Source: Macrolepiota albuminosa
Lineage: Eukaryota > Basidiomycota > Agaricomycetes > Agaricales > Agaricaceae
Length of the DNA stretch: 64,000 bases
Reading direction: 5' to 3'
NCBI GenBank assembly: GCA_027475525.1
Contig: JAMWFC010000113.1
Location: forward strand, 2,158,001 to 2,222,000
Numbering within the stretch: the first letter of the stretch is position 1; every line of letters begins with the position of its first letter. Positions 22,371-32,941 of this stretch are shown here, piece by piece. The notes beneath the pieces were generated by a model. That model made no database searches. It was not told the origin of the DNA and was given only the letters and a program-made list of their open reading frames with translations. The position numbers were made by a program, and so were the translations under genes.

Positions 22371-23625
22371 TTACAGGAATCCTACAGAAAATATGTCTCT
22401 GCTGGCGAGCGATGCGAAAGGACCATTGCGTAGAGAATTCTCTACTTTACGTCGTTGGTGTGGAGGGAATCCTCGAAGGCCCAGATGGAAATTCTGCAGG
22501 TTCTCGTGAGATTGGCGGCAAAATGTATCAGGAAGTGCACCCCATCGGAAGAGGTCAAAAAGTATGTCGTTGGGAATACCAAAGAAAGCCATGGTGCTGT
22601 CGATGCGCAACGAATAATTAAGAGAGACCTTTTCAAGAAAGGGTGAGGTAATCTGCGCGAATATGGACCGTGTCAAGTCTTGGAAAAGATAAGAATCCGG
22701 TTCTTGGCCTAGCCGGAGATAACCCTCAACCTGAATGGCTTGGACTTTCCTGAATGGGGAAAAATCAAATTGAGGCATAGCTTCATTATCTGCATGAATG
22801 CTCAGGATTTAGACCCGGAATGAAAAGTGCGAAGCGAATTGTTGAAGTACGAAAGCACTTACATGTATGTATATCAGAGGGTAAAGTGATCTGCAAGCTT
22901 TGGATAGATGGACCCGTTTTCTCCACAAACTGCCGTAAAGTAGCAGCCTTGACCGACTCCCTGCCCAGATTGATCCGGAGGGTATGGACGAACGGGACAG
23001 GATTCTGTTTAAGGAACCAGTCTAGTACATTGACAGATAACATGGCCACATCGAGAAAGCGGATGCAAAATGGGGCTTTCGGGTGTAACGGAGCCAGATG
23101 CGGTGCTGCGATTTCAATACAGGAACGTGAAATCGACAAGGCTTTGAGCGCAGGTAGGCTACAGATGTAGCGAAAGAAATCCACGGGAGACTTGGACGAC
23201 ATTTGATGGACTTCGACTTCTCTGACGCCTCCAAGATGATGAAGGAGGTTCCAGAATGGCAAGGGGATATCCTCGAGCGATACGTCATGGAACTTCACAT
23301 GCTGGATAGCCTGTAACCGCGAGATAAGACGCGTCGGGTCTACCGGGGTATATCCTGCTCGTGGATCTGCAGTATTCCGCATTGGATTTCCTTCCTGGAT
23401 GATTATTTGGGATAGTGCTGGAGGGATGGTACACCATGGTACGTCGACGAGTCGCAGGAATTCGTAGATACTTGAACATTCGAGTACAACCTCACGAAAG
23501 AGGAAGCGTCTTGCAGAAGCAAGAAACACGAGTGACGAAAGGCTGCAGGACATCAAAGCCTGGCGGTCGTCTCGAAGATAATCCATAGTCTGGTCGATTA
23601 TCTCAATAGGTAGAGAGTTGACCAT
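22371..23625 (-). CDS. F-box-like protein (393 aa)
   Basis: Exons 23625-22863 and 22789-22371 sum to 1182 nt in frame, with one 73-nt intron (22790-22862). The N-terminus NSLPIEIIDQTMDYLRDDR followed by CSLSSLVFLASARRFLFREV is the F-box-like start common to large agaricomycete families. The remainder has irregular leucine-rich strands (PALKALSISRSCIEI, PSIQSLQITLPSD) typical of these proteins. The likely role is substrate recognition in an SCF ubiquitin ligase, by family resemblance; the target is unknown. Confidence 0.8.
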
Positions 23626-24319
23626 TCTTTCACGAGAAGCGATAGAAATTGTGTAGAACCGTACCTCAGGTCTTGCGATTATGTAGAGTCAAAATCTATA
23701 GGAGAAAGCTCCCATCCAATTTGACATTATATAGTGTTGCTGGTCAGCCCCCTGTCATCACAATAGATCCCGCGTCCACAAAAGGGCTTTATCGAAATGC
23801 ATACATCTATCATTCGTAACACAACCCTCTAGCATTCGTCCGATTCGGCCTCGTACTCTGGAACATTCCAGATTCGAAAATCAAAGATATCTGTTTAGAT
23901 GATGCATGAAACTGAGCGTCTACAACTGAGAAAAGATATGTCACATACCCAACCCGAATGGTAGGTAGGTCATGCGGGTTATTCATTCATGCTTCTTCAA
24001 GGTACACACAGAGAGATGACCAGAATTGGGCACTGTCAGACAGCCGCAGCCTTTCGTTTGTAGGACAGATCGGTAGCGGGTGATCTCATTTCAATTTGTA
24101 ATTTTAGCTTGGAAGGGAATGGTGCTAACAAAGTGAGAAACAAAGATATCAATCGATGAACGGATAAATATCTTAGCCCGCGATCTGAATATGAATCCGC
24201 GGCTTGATAATCGAGAAGGCAATCATTGTTTTGTAAGCACGAAAAACGGAATTAAACAATAAGTATGAAAACGAGGAACGGAAAAAGGGAGGAAAGGGTA
24301 TGTATTTACGCGGAGGGGA
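23626..24319. other. Intergenic region between F-box and ChAPs genes
   Basis: About 700 bp containing the F-box promoter and the 3' flank of the ChAPs gene. I saw no ORF with a recognisable domain and no repeat. Confidence 0.4.
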
Positions 24320-27097
24320 TCAGAAATCATAGCCTTCAAGTTTGAAGATTTTTCCATACTGCATGTAACTGTCCATAATCTTAAGAATAGGCTCCGGCAG
24401 ACCCATGCTCATCAGAGTAAACGATATCTTGGCATGACCATGGATCTGACCGAGCCTGAAGAAGGCGCGCGCGATCTGGGTCGGAAACTGGGGATAGAGG
24501 AACAGATGAGTGGCCTCAGGCGAATCCCGAAATCGTAAGCACGCACCGTCATTTCCGTATAGTCTGCATACTGGTAGGCAGCTACTCTGATAGCAGTTTG
24601 GATCGAACGTTGAATATCACCTTCTTCAGCATACATTTCCATCAGCTTCAACCATGGCTTCATCGAATAGCGAGGGCTATCGAGACAGCGCTGGTATGCC
24701 TCCTTTGCCTCCTCCTTGTGATGTAGTCGCAGACCCAAATCACCAAGGATCTCCCACTCCAACCCTGTTTTACGGTATGCCACATGTTGTGTCTTGAAGT
24801 GGGCTACCTCAGCCCTAAAGATGGTCCAGACGCGAAGATCCTGCGTGGCCACATGAATAATTGATGGACGCGACCTTTTAGAAAAAACTTGCCTCGTAGA
24901 GAACCATGAAGAGATTATCCAACCATCGTTCGCATAGCCGTTTGTTACTGAAAGAAAACGGCTCCGGTGAAATAGTAGAACTTTCACTTTCTTCGTTCTT
25001 TTCTTCACCAGCAGCAACTTGAGCCGGTTTTTCTAGCGTGTCGGCCATTCCGTTCTCTGTCTGAACCTCACCATTAATATGTATTTCAGGAGGGATTGCT
25101 CGATCCTCTTCACGCTCACGGTCCGACTCCGTCGAAACTCTGATCGTCGGAATCGACGGTTCCTGCAACCCACTCACATCAGTTGAAGAATCTTTCGAAA
25201 TGATTGCTCGTGTCGATGCGTCATCGGGGATGGATGTTGATACTTGATGATGGGGTGTGACCGTACCGTCTTCGTGAATAATGACGTCTGGTTCTGTTCC
25301 GTTGGTTTGAGCCACAACTTGTTGGATATCGCTCTGGGCCTTCTGCATTCTGTACTCTTCTTCCATAACGAACACAGAGCTTCGTGTCTTGAGAAGCTCG
25401 TCCCAGCCAATCTGAGACACGAGACGTGTAAGGAGGGTATATGCTCTTGCCCATGTTCCGCGTAGCCCAGGTGCCGGGAGACGTTGTAATGCAGGATCAG
25501 CCTACCTCAAGGTTAGAAAAACAACGAGAAGCCAAGCTAGAGCTTGCCTCATCATCCTCTGTCTTTTGTCGATCTGGCAGAATCTCCCCAATGGAACGAG
25601 TAAATGGCAAACTGACTTTAGCAGCCGGTAGAGACCGATGAGCATCACGACCATTAAATGTGAACATAGGGCACGAATTGAGGGTTAGAAGAGCCTGCCT
25701 CTGGTATTAGAGTCTGGTTCTGTGGGTAAGCCATGAACATCGTACCGATTCATATTGTTTAAGGTCCATATAAAGCTCAGTCAACTTCTCCCAGGTCACA
25801 AACTCACTCGGGGCACAGTTCACAGCTTGACGTGCCAACTTGAGCGCGTATTCATATTTGCCTTTCGATCGCAGGAAGTCGCACTGTACGTGGAGAAGGG
25901 TATAGGATTGAGGCGTTTGCTTCATTGCATTGGCCATGATCTGAACTGCTTTGACTTCCTCGTCTAGGAGAATTGGTGTGATTTGAGTGGCCATGACTAT
26001 GAGGCGGAAAACGTACTCATTCCAATGTAGCTCTTAGCTAGAAGAGACGCAACCTCAGCTTCGCGCGCCGCCAGCTTCTCAAAAAGATTCGCAGCCTGCT
26101 GGTACCTTCCACTGTCTCCGAAGTATTTAAGAATGGCTGCTGTTAAATGGTTCGAAACAATAGTCGCAACTTGGATTTCTGGGTCGGATCCGACTTGCCA
26201 GCCTGTATCGCGTTGAATAAGCGACCGAAAGTTAAAGATCACGTTCGTACCCACCTTTCATAAAGAGCGCCTCTGCAGCCTGAAGGAACCGTATCTCGTC
26301 TTCGGGAGTGATTATGGGGTCGAGTTTGCGATAGGCTTCAAGTGTGTAGGTGGGATCGTCAGAATACAAGACTGCTCTGAGAATTGCAGAAACATATGTT
26401 TCCTGCCATATTTCAGGTGTTGCTTCGTGCCTAGCAGAAGGAGATATATCATGGCCTACAATGAACAGACTGATAACGACATTACCTTTCTCCTCGAAGG
26501 TCAACCACATACGCACTCACACTACCAGGAATCTTCACGTCAACACGTATGTCCACTCGAGAGAACGCGTTGAAACAGCTATGTTAAACAATCAAGTCAT
26601 TCAAACTTCGTTACTTGCCGTAGCAGCTTACCAGAAGGTCCCATTCCGTATTTTCCATGCAGGGCCTTTTGAAAACCAGGCCGAGCTATCTTCAAGTGCA
26701 TACGTTAAAGAGTTGATATAGGCAGCAAGCGATGCCGATGATGAGGCATCAACACCGGAGACGAAGTGGTAGGAACCAAGCTACAACAAATTGGTTAGCC
26801 AGTGAATCAATTGCTGAATGTCTGCCTACATCGCGTTGACCGCTACGACCCGTATTTTTGACAACATGGCACAAATCCGGTGGTCCAAGTTCTCTGAATG
26901 TCGCTGACAAAAGCGCGTAAGATTTCACGCATTCTATTCTGAGTTTGGAACGTACATAAACTCTCCGTTCTCGCTGTCAGAGATTCTACAAGTTCCACCT
27001 AATGAGCGTCAAGTTACAGTTGCGGGTGATAGAGCGGTGCACTACGCACCTCGAATATCTCTGGGACTTCTTTAAAGGCCGCCTGTGCCTCCGCCAT
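24320..27097 (-). CDS. ChAPs family protein (Chs5p-Arf1p-binding, exomer cargo adaptor; Bch1/Bud7-like)
   Basis: Subunit of the exomer-type coat that sorts cargo from the trans-Golgi to the plasma membrane. Recognisable family blocks in order: FRELGPPDLCHVVKNTGRS, SYHFVSGVDASSSASLAAYI, YALKLARQAVNCAPSEFVTW (TPR-like), GWDELLKTRSSVFVMEEEYR, KRLCERWLDNLFMVLYEDLR and GLEWEILGDLGLRLHHKEEA. It ends QYGKIFKLEGYDF. These correspond to yeast Bch1 segments. An acidic, Ser/Thr-rich loop of about 130 residues lies after MEEEYR. Many introns; the 52-nt intron joining TESLS to TFRELG was needed to link exon 1. I chose the Met at 27097 (MAEAQAAFKEVPEIFE), but a reading frame continues upstream, so the start is uncertain. 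Confidence 0.85.
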
Positions 27098-28650
27098 TAT
27101 GCGGTTGAGACTCAGATAACTTGTCCTGTATTCACCCGTGACCTTGACCGAACCTTGTTTGGCATCGGCCAGAAGCATACATCTTGCATAATAACAACAA
27201 ATCCAGAGCTTCATAGACGTCAGACACTGAGGAGATCGCTTGGAACTTGTGTCATGTCCTCCACCGTTATCCCGCGGAAGACTCGGATTGCTGCTAAACT
27301 TTCAAACTGATATATCCGTCGTATTGTACTTTTGCCGTATACATACATTTGTCTCCATCTCGGCAGCTTGTCTCCCTGGTAATACTCAATATACGCTCAA
27401 GTCAAGTCTCCTATTGGCAACAAATCATCATTGTTTTTGATACTTTCCTTAATGGCAGAAGGTTTGTCTTGTAGGCTGTTGCATCCATGGCTAACGTGCC
27501 AATAACTAACTCATAGCAGAATCAGAGACTTGAAAAAGTACACTTCATGGTGAGAGGTGCAGTCAATGGAAGCAAGAAGAGAAGAAAACATTAGATTCTT
27601 GTAAACCGTGATTAAGCGACGGCGACGCGGGCAAGTTGTTGGCAGTGACTGATAGGATTTTTCTGGACCCGAGTGGTTCTTCACATTCTTTGACCATAAT
27701 TTTACAGCGACCATCTGGTTTACCTGATTCATGTCATTCCTCGTGCCATAATAGGTGTGTGGACCCTTAATCAGGTTTCTTGTTGGTGTAGTGTAGTAAC
27801 TAACCTTCTTTCGGATAGGACGATCCAACGAACGGAGTCCTTCACAGATTGGGCCCACACTAAGCACAAAAAAGCATGTGCATATCATCTAAATGCTGTC
27901 TAAATTCAAGAGGCAGTCGTAGGACTGGTATAGGTGCAAAGTACCAATTTTGCTGAATTTGACGTCATCTCAACTGTCTTTTGTGACTTCTCATCTCTTT
28001 CGGTCTTGTTCCTCTGATCTGCAATGAGTGGGGTAAAAAGTATATGCTCTAACGTACATTTTTTCCTTCATAATCAGTCGGAGCAAAATTTAAACCTCCA
28101 TGGGGACGACATATGTTCGTCAGCCTCAAGCGTGACAGGTTGTTGCGTGCCTTTCCAGTCCGACCTCGGACAAGGCTATCACCTCTTTCCTAAGGAATGA
28201 TAAAGTATTCGTGATATTTCATACACTTCCCTCTTTTAGCTAGCTAACACTTGCAAATAGCCTCTACAAACATCCACGAAGTTCAAGAGTTTAAATTATA
28301 TATGTCCGGTTCCTTACTTTTTCTAGCGTGGCACCCTTTGCGACACCGACTCATATGTAAATATATCTCACAAGTTTCTCATATTGGGTGAATCTTTCCT
28401 CCTTGGGTTATTTATTTGCTTAGTACAGGACACTCACCCCTCGTGTTTTGGTTCGCTCAACAACTGTCCAGCCGTGCATGTGGATGCCCAACAGAGGAAG
28501 GTCAATTAATAACCCTGTATTTACTTCCGCAAGACGAAGCCGAAATTATTCAACAGCTATGGAATAACGGAACGAACAGGGCCATTCATTTCAAGTAACC
28601 TTTCTATAGCTAGAGGGGTGTCCCAAAACCAAGAGCCAAAAGCCAAAGCC
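27098..28650. other. Long spacer upstream of the ChAPs gene, no recognised gene
   Basis: A coherent minus-strand reading (about 27098-27360) precedes the chosen ChAPs start and may be 5' UTR or extra coding sequence. A 125-codon minus ORF at 27511-27888 matches nothing I recognise. The remainder to 28650 is AT-rich and featureless. Confidence 0.35.
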
Positions 28651-28654
28651 ACAA

Positions 28655-30394
28655 ACTCAACGTAAGATGTAAATAATACGATGACGTTTTGCCTTGGAAA
28701 AATGAGAGGGTACGAGGGAGGGTGGCGAAAAGTCCTCTTTGATTTGACACTGGCGTCGTTGTCCGAAAACGAACGTGCGGGTCGCTCGGGGTCAGCTTGG
28801 TATTCCAATAATCTAGTCTAGTCTGCGAGGATGGATTTCGCGCTGAGAAACGAGAGGTACGAGGGTGGCGAAAAGTTGACAGTGGCGTTGAACTCCTAGG
28901 GGTTGGGGGTCAACGTTCAACCTTACTATCCAATAGTTTGAGTATCGATCTCGAGATGAATAACACACCCGTATATCCATATTGCGAAATGCCCTGCTAG
29001 CCCATACGCGCTACATTCCCTCTGGGAGGCCGAATTTTTTTTTTAAAAAAAAAGAACTAAACTCATCAAGCTAAATTCATCGAGAGGAGAATCTAAATCG
29101 TTTGAACCGCTCGCTCACAAGGACATTTTCCAAACCTCAGGCACCCTACATAGGAACTTAATTAGAAGCGCATAACAGCCTCTCACAGATATGCATATGG
29201 TATACAAATGATATATATTCATGTAGATTGGTTGCTCGAAGATCCCTTGGAAAATACATTTAAAGAAAAAAGGAAGCACACACACAAGTCCACGAAAAAC
29301 CAAACCAAACGCTCGAAACAAAAACTAAAAAAACAGATCAGAATAACCAAGGACCAACTACGTAAGATGTAACTAGTACGGTGACGTTTTGCCTTGAAAA
29401 AATGAGAGATACCCCGGGGGGGAGGGGGGGGGGTAAAAGGGTGGCGAAAAGGTCTCTTTGACACTGGCGTCCGGGGTCAGCTTGCTATTCCAATAATCTA
29501 GTCTGCGAGGATGGCATGGTGACGTTTTGCGCTGAAAAACGAGAGGTACAAGGGGTGGCGAAAAGTTCTCTTTGACAGCGGCATTCAAGTCCTAGGGGTC
29601 GGTCGGTTCGGTCGGGTCAGGCTTGCTATCCAATAGTTTGAGTGTCGATCTCAAGATGCATTTATTATACATCCATTGCAACTTAAAGGCGCATAACAGT
29701 ATAACAGCCTCTCACAAATATGCATATGGTATACAAATGATATATATTCATGTAGATTGCTTGCTCGAAGATCCCTTGCAAAATACATTTAAAGAAAAAA
29801 GGAAGCACACACACAGTCTGCGAGGATGGATTTCGCGCTGAGAAACGAGAGGTACGAGGATGGCGAAAAGTTGACAGTGGCGTTGAAGTCCTAGGGGTTG
29901 GGGGTCAACGTTCAACCTTACTATCCAATAGTCTGAGTATCGATCTCGAGATGAATACACCCGTATATCCATATTGCGAAATGCCCTGCTAGCCCATACG
30001 CGCTACATTCCCTCTGTTTTTTTTTTCTTTTTTTTAAAAAAACTAAACTCATCAAGCTAAATTCATCGAGAGGCGAATCTAAATCGTTCGAGCCGCTCGC
30101 TCACAAGGACATTTTCCAAACCTCAGGCACCCTAGCATAGCAACTTAATCAGAAGCGCATAACATCCTCTCACAGATATGGATATGGTATACAAATGATA
30201 TATATTCATGTAGATTGGTTGCTCGAAGATCCCTTGGAAAATACATTTAAAGAAAAAAAAGGAAGAAAGTGCTGGTACACACACACAAGTCCACGAAAAA
30301 CCAAACCAAACGCTCGAAACAAAAACAAAAATAGATAAACTCCCAGATCCACTCAGCTCAGATTCGCTCAGAATAACCAAGGACCAACTAAACG
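28655..30394. repeat. Duplicated 3' tail modules of HOM3
   Basis: Two kinds of module alternate. One (about 28655-28820 and 29356-29515) starts cgtaagatgtaa and runs to ccaataatctagtctgcgag. The other (28821-29362; partial at 29516-29815; 29817-30394) starts tctgcgaggatgg and ends gaataaccaaggaccaacta. The last copy of the second module runs into the final exon of HOM3, so this gene's terminal exon and downstream region have been copied two to three times. The copies differ by point changes and indels, so they are not recent. Confidence 0.75.
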
Positions 30395-32606
30395 CAACGC
30401 AACACGAATCAGCCACCCTCCAAAAAACCAAAAAAAAAAAAAAAACAAAAAAAAAACAAAACAGGACTCACTTCTACCCCTCATACCATCGGGCATAATC
30501 TGCAAACACCCCTGATGGATAAGGTTAAGCGCCTTGACCGAATCCTTAGCTTGAATAACACAAGAGATATTAATCTCGCTCGCTCCCTGGCTTATCATCT
30601 CGATATTAACGTTCCCCTGCGCGAGCGTCGTGAACATCTTCCCCGCTATACCCACCATATTCCTCATCTCCTTTCCCACGAGCGAGAGGATCGCCATGTC
30701 GCGGTGTATCGAGACCTTGCAATTCCGAATAATCAAAATCAAAATCAAAAAATCAGAAAAAACAAGAACCAAAACAAGGAAGAGAAAAAAAAGCCGCTCA
30801 CGGTGCCAGTTTTCTTGAGCTCCTTAATCAACCGATCAAGAAGCTTCTTCGCGAGTCCATCCTCAATCGCCATACTAACATGCACCTCGCTCGTACTTAT
30901 CAAATCCACCACAACATTATACTGATCAAGGGTACTGAATATCCCCGCCAAGAACCCATGCGAGACGCTCTTCCTGTTCGAGTTGATGTTCAGCACGATG
31001 ATGTGCTCTTTGATTGTGACCGCCGTCGGGAAGCGTTTGCGTTTTTGGTCGTCAGCGGGCGCTGGGGCGTCCATCCGCCGGAGCGTCGCGAGCGGCACGC
31101 TCCCGGTCCCGGTCCCGTCGACGGCCCTCACCTCGTCCTCTGGCCCCACGTCGACCTGCGGATCAGGATAAATCACCGTTCCTCCGCCTTTGGGGTTCTC
31201 GACATTCTTGATCCTGATGGGTATCTTCCTCCGTATAGCCTAAAAAGATTAAACACCAACCTCATTCAGTGAGACGCCCCGCGAAAAGGAGGACAACAAC
31301 ACAAAAACGTACTTGTTCCATGGTAAACGGATGCACGACCTCGCTTCCATAGTACGTCAATTCCGCCGCCTCGTCGGGGGTGATGATGGACAACAGACGC
31401 GCAGTGGGCACTTTCCGCGGGTCAGCGGTGAATATCCCATCTACCTCTTTCCAGATCTGGAGTTCGGCCGCGTCGAGACCGACAGCGCACAGCGCGGAAC
31501 AGAGATCGGTGTACCCCCGTCCTACTTGGCTCAGGAGCGAGCCGGGGATGGGTCCGAAGAACCCAGTGATGACGGGCACGCGCGGCCCGCACTGCAGGAT
31601 GCGCTCGCCGATGGCACTCGCTAGGTTATCGTAGAAATGCTGATCGAGGACGTCCTCTGATGCTTCGGTGTCTTCGGACTCGGGGACGACGTCCTCGAGC
31701 GAGACGTACTCGGCGTCGATGCCCTGGTCGCGCAGGACAGCCGTCATGATTTTGCACGCGAGCCGCTCGCCCAGACCGACGATGCTATCCTGCGATCGGG
31801 ATGAAATCTCATCGATGATCTTTCACACAAAGGGGGACGTCACGGGTAAACGTATTCAATTCACACTGCACGAACATGAAAGAAGCATAAGACATACCTG
31901 GGCCGCGAAAAGGAAGTTTCTGAGCCAATCACAGTCGTATTCGATCTCCTGTAGGAGTTCGTCTAGGAGTTCGGGGTCGCGGACCGAGGCTCTGGCAGCC
32001 TTGACGTGTTCGTCTCGGATGATGTCGACGGTGGCGTTGAATTCGGGGACAGAGTGGCCGTTTGCGCTGGCGAGTGGGGTGAGGCCTGAGAACGCAGCGG
32101 TAGCGGCTGCGGGGATGGTGGAACGACCGCGGGGGCTCTGCGGGGACTGGTGGTGCGGCTGAGGCGGAGATTGAGAGCCGTCCTTCGCGTCGCGTTCCTT
32201 GTTCTCGCGTCCAGCACCAAAGAGCCCTCGGACCGGAGTGGTCGTGCCCGAGTGGGAGCCCTTGCGTTTGCGCTGGAGAGTCTGGGAGGCAGAGCGCAAG
32301 AGGAGATTGGTGGTCCCGAGGGCTTTGGTTGTGCCAGAACGCGCGGAACACACGATGGCGACTCTGTGTTGGTCGATGTAGTTCCTATGGACTGATAAGA
32401 TAAACAGATTGGACGAGTCAGAGGACGAACGAGACAATGTCCTCTGCGATCTTGACGGCGAATTTGCCGACACTTGTGCCGCCGAATTTTTGGACGAGCC
32501 AGCGGGCAGACGGGTCGATGGTGTTTTGGTGGAGGTTTGGAGGCGTCCGTGGCAGAGAGCCCGAGAGTGTCGAGGATGGCGAGGCTGGCACTGGATCCTC
32601 TGACAT
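30368..32606 (-). CDS. HOM3: Aspartate kinase (aspartokinase), Hom3 type
   Basis: Phosphorylates L-aspartate, the first step to threonine, methionine and isoleucine. The start MSEDPVPASPSSTLSG is followed by the kinase motif LVQKFGGTSVGKFAVKIAED. After the first intron come HRVAIVCSARSGTTKALGTT, a Ser/Gly/Arg-rich insert of about 90 residues, VPVITGFFG, GRGYTDLCSALCAVGLDA, and DGIFTADPRKVPTARLL. The C-terminal half has two ACT domains (VLNINSNRKSVSHGFLAGIF; LVGKEMRNMVGIAGKMF) with GASEINISCVIQ, the allosteric region that in fungi senses threonine. The end is either spliced or read through to the same TGA at 30368-30370 (GPWLF). It is divergent from the G-alpha gene. Confidence 0.9.
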
Positions 32607-32941
32607 TGGTGACGACCAGCCTTTGCAGCGACAAGACTTTTAAGAGAAGATTATAATTTTGCAAGTCATGTGGTTTGTTGCCGTATACGTCCGAGACGAT
32701 AACGTGACGGCGGAAATTGCTCTTTCATTTGCTCTGTTATCGACTCTGAGTGACTCGACCCCTAAGCCTCCCGGACACCCGGGCAACTATAAATATTCAT
32801 GACTGTGTGCATCTTATCAGAGGCTAATCTCCGCGGGACAAACCCACGAGCTTCCCACAAAGATTTGTGGTTCCTGGCACGTGCGACTGGGCGGACTCGA
32901 TCATGCAAATCGTGGTTCGGCGTGCCTGACCTTTTGAGCAA
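32607..32941. promoter_or_regulatory. Shared divergent promoter region of HOM3 and G-alpha
   Basis: 335 bp separate the two start codons, so both promoters lie here or in the 5' leaders. An AT-rich core with ataaat occurs near 32791-32797. I see TGACTC at 32752-32757, the core of a Gcn4/Cpc1-type site (TGASTCA minus the last base), which would suit an amino-acid biosynthesis gene. This is inference from sequence only. Confidence 0.4.

Noticed and set aside
27511..27888. 125-codon minus ORF as a ribosomal-protein-like gene
   Set aside because: A faint Lys/Asn/His-rich similarity did not extend, and no start, splice or domain support was found.
30880..32660. Several long plus-strand ORFs over HOM3 and minus ORFs over G-alpha
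   Set aside because: They are GC-rich shadows of the real genes, with low-complexity Arg/Pro/Ala content.
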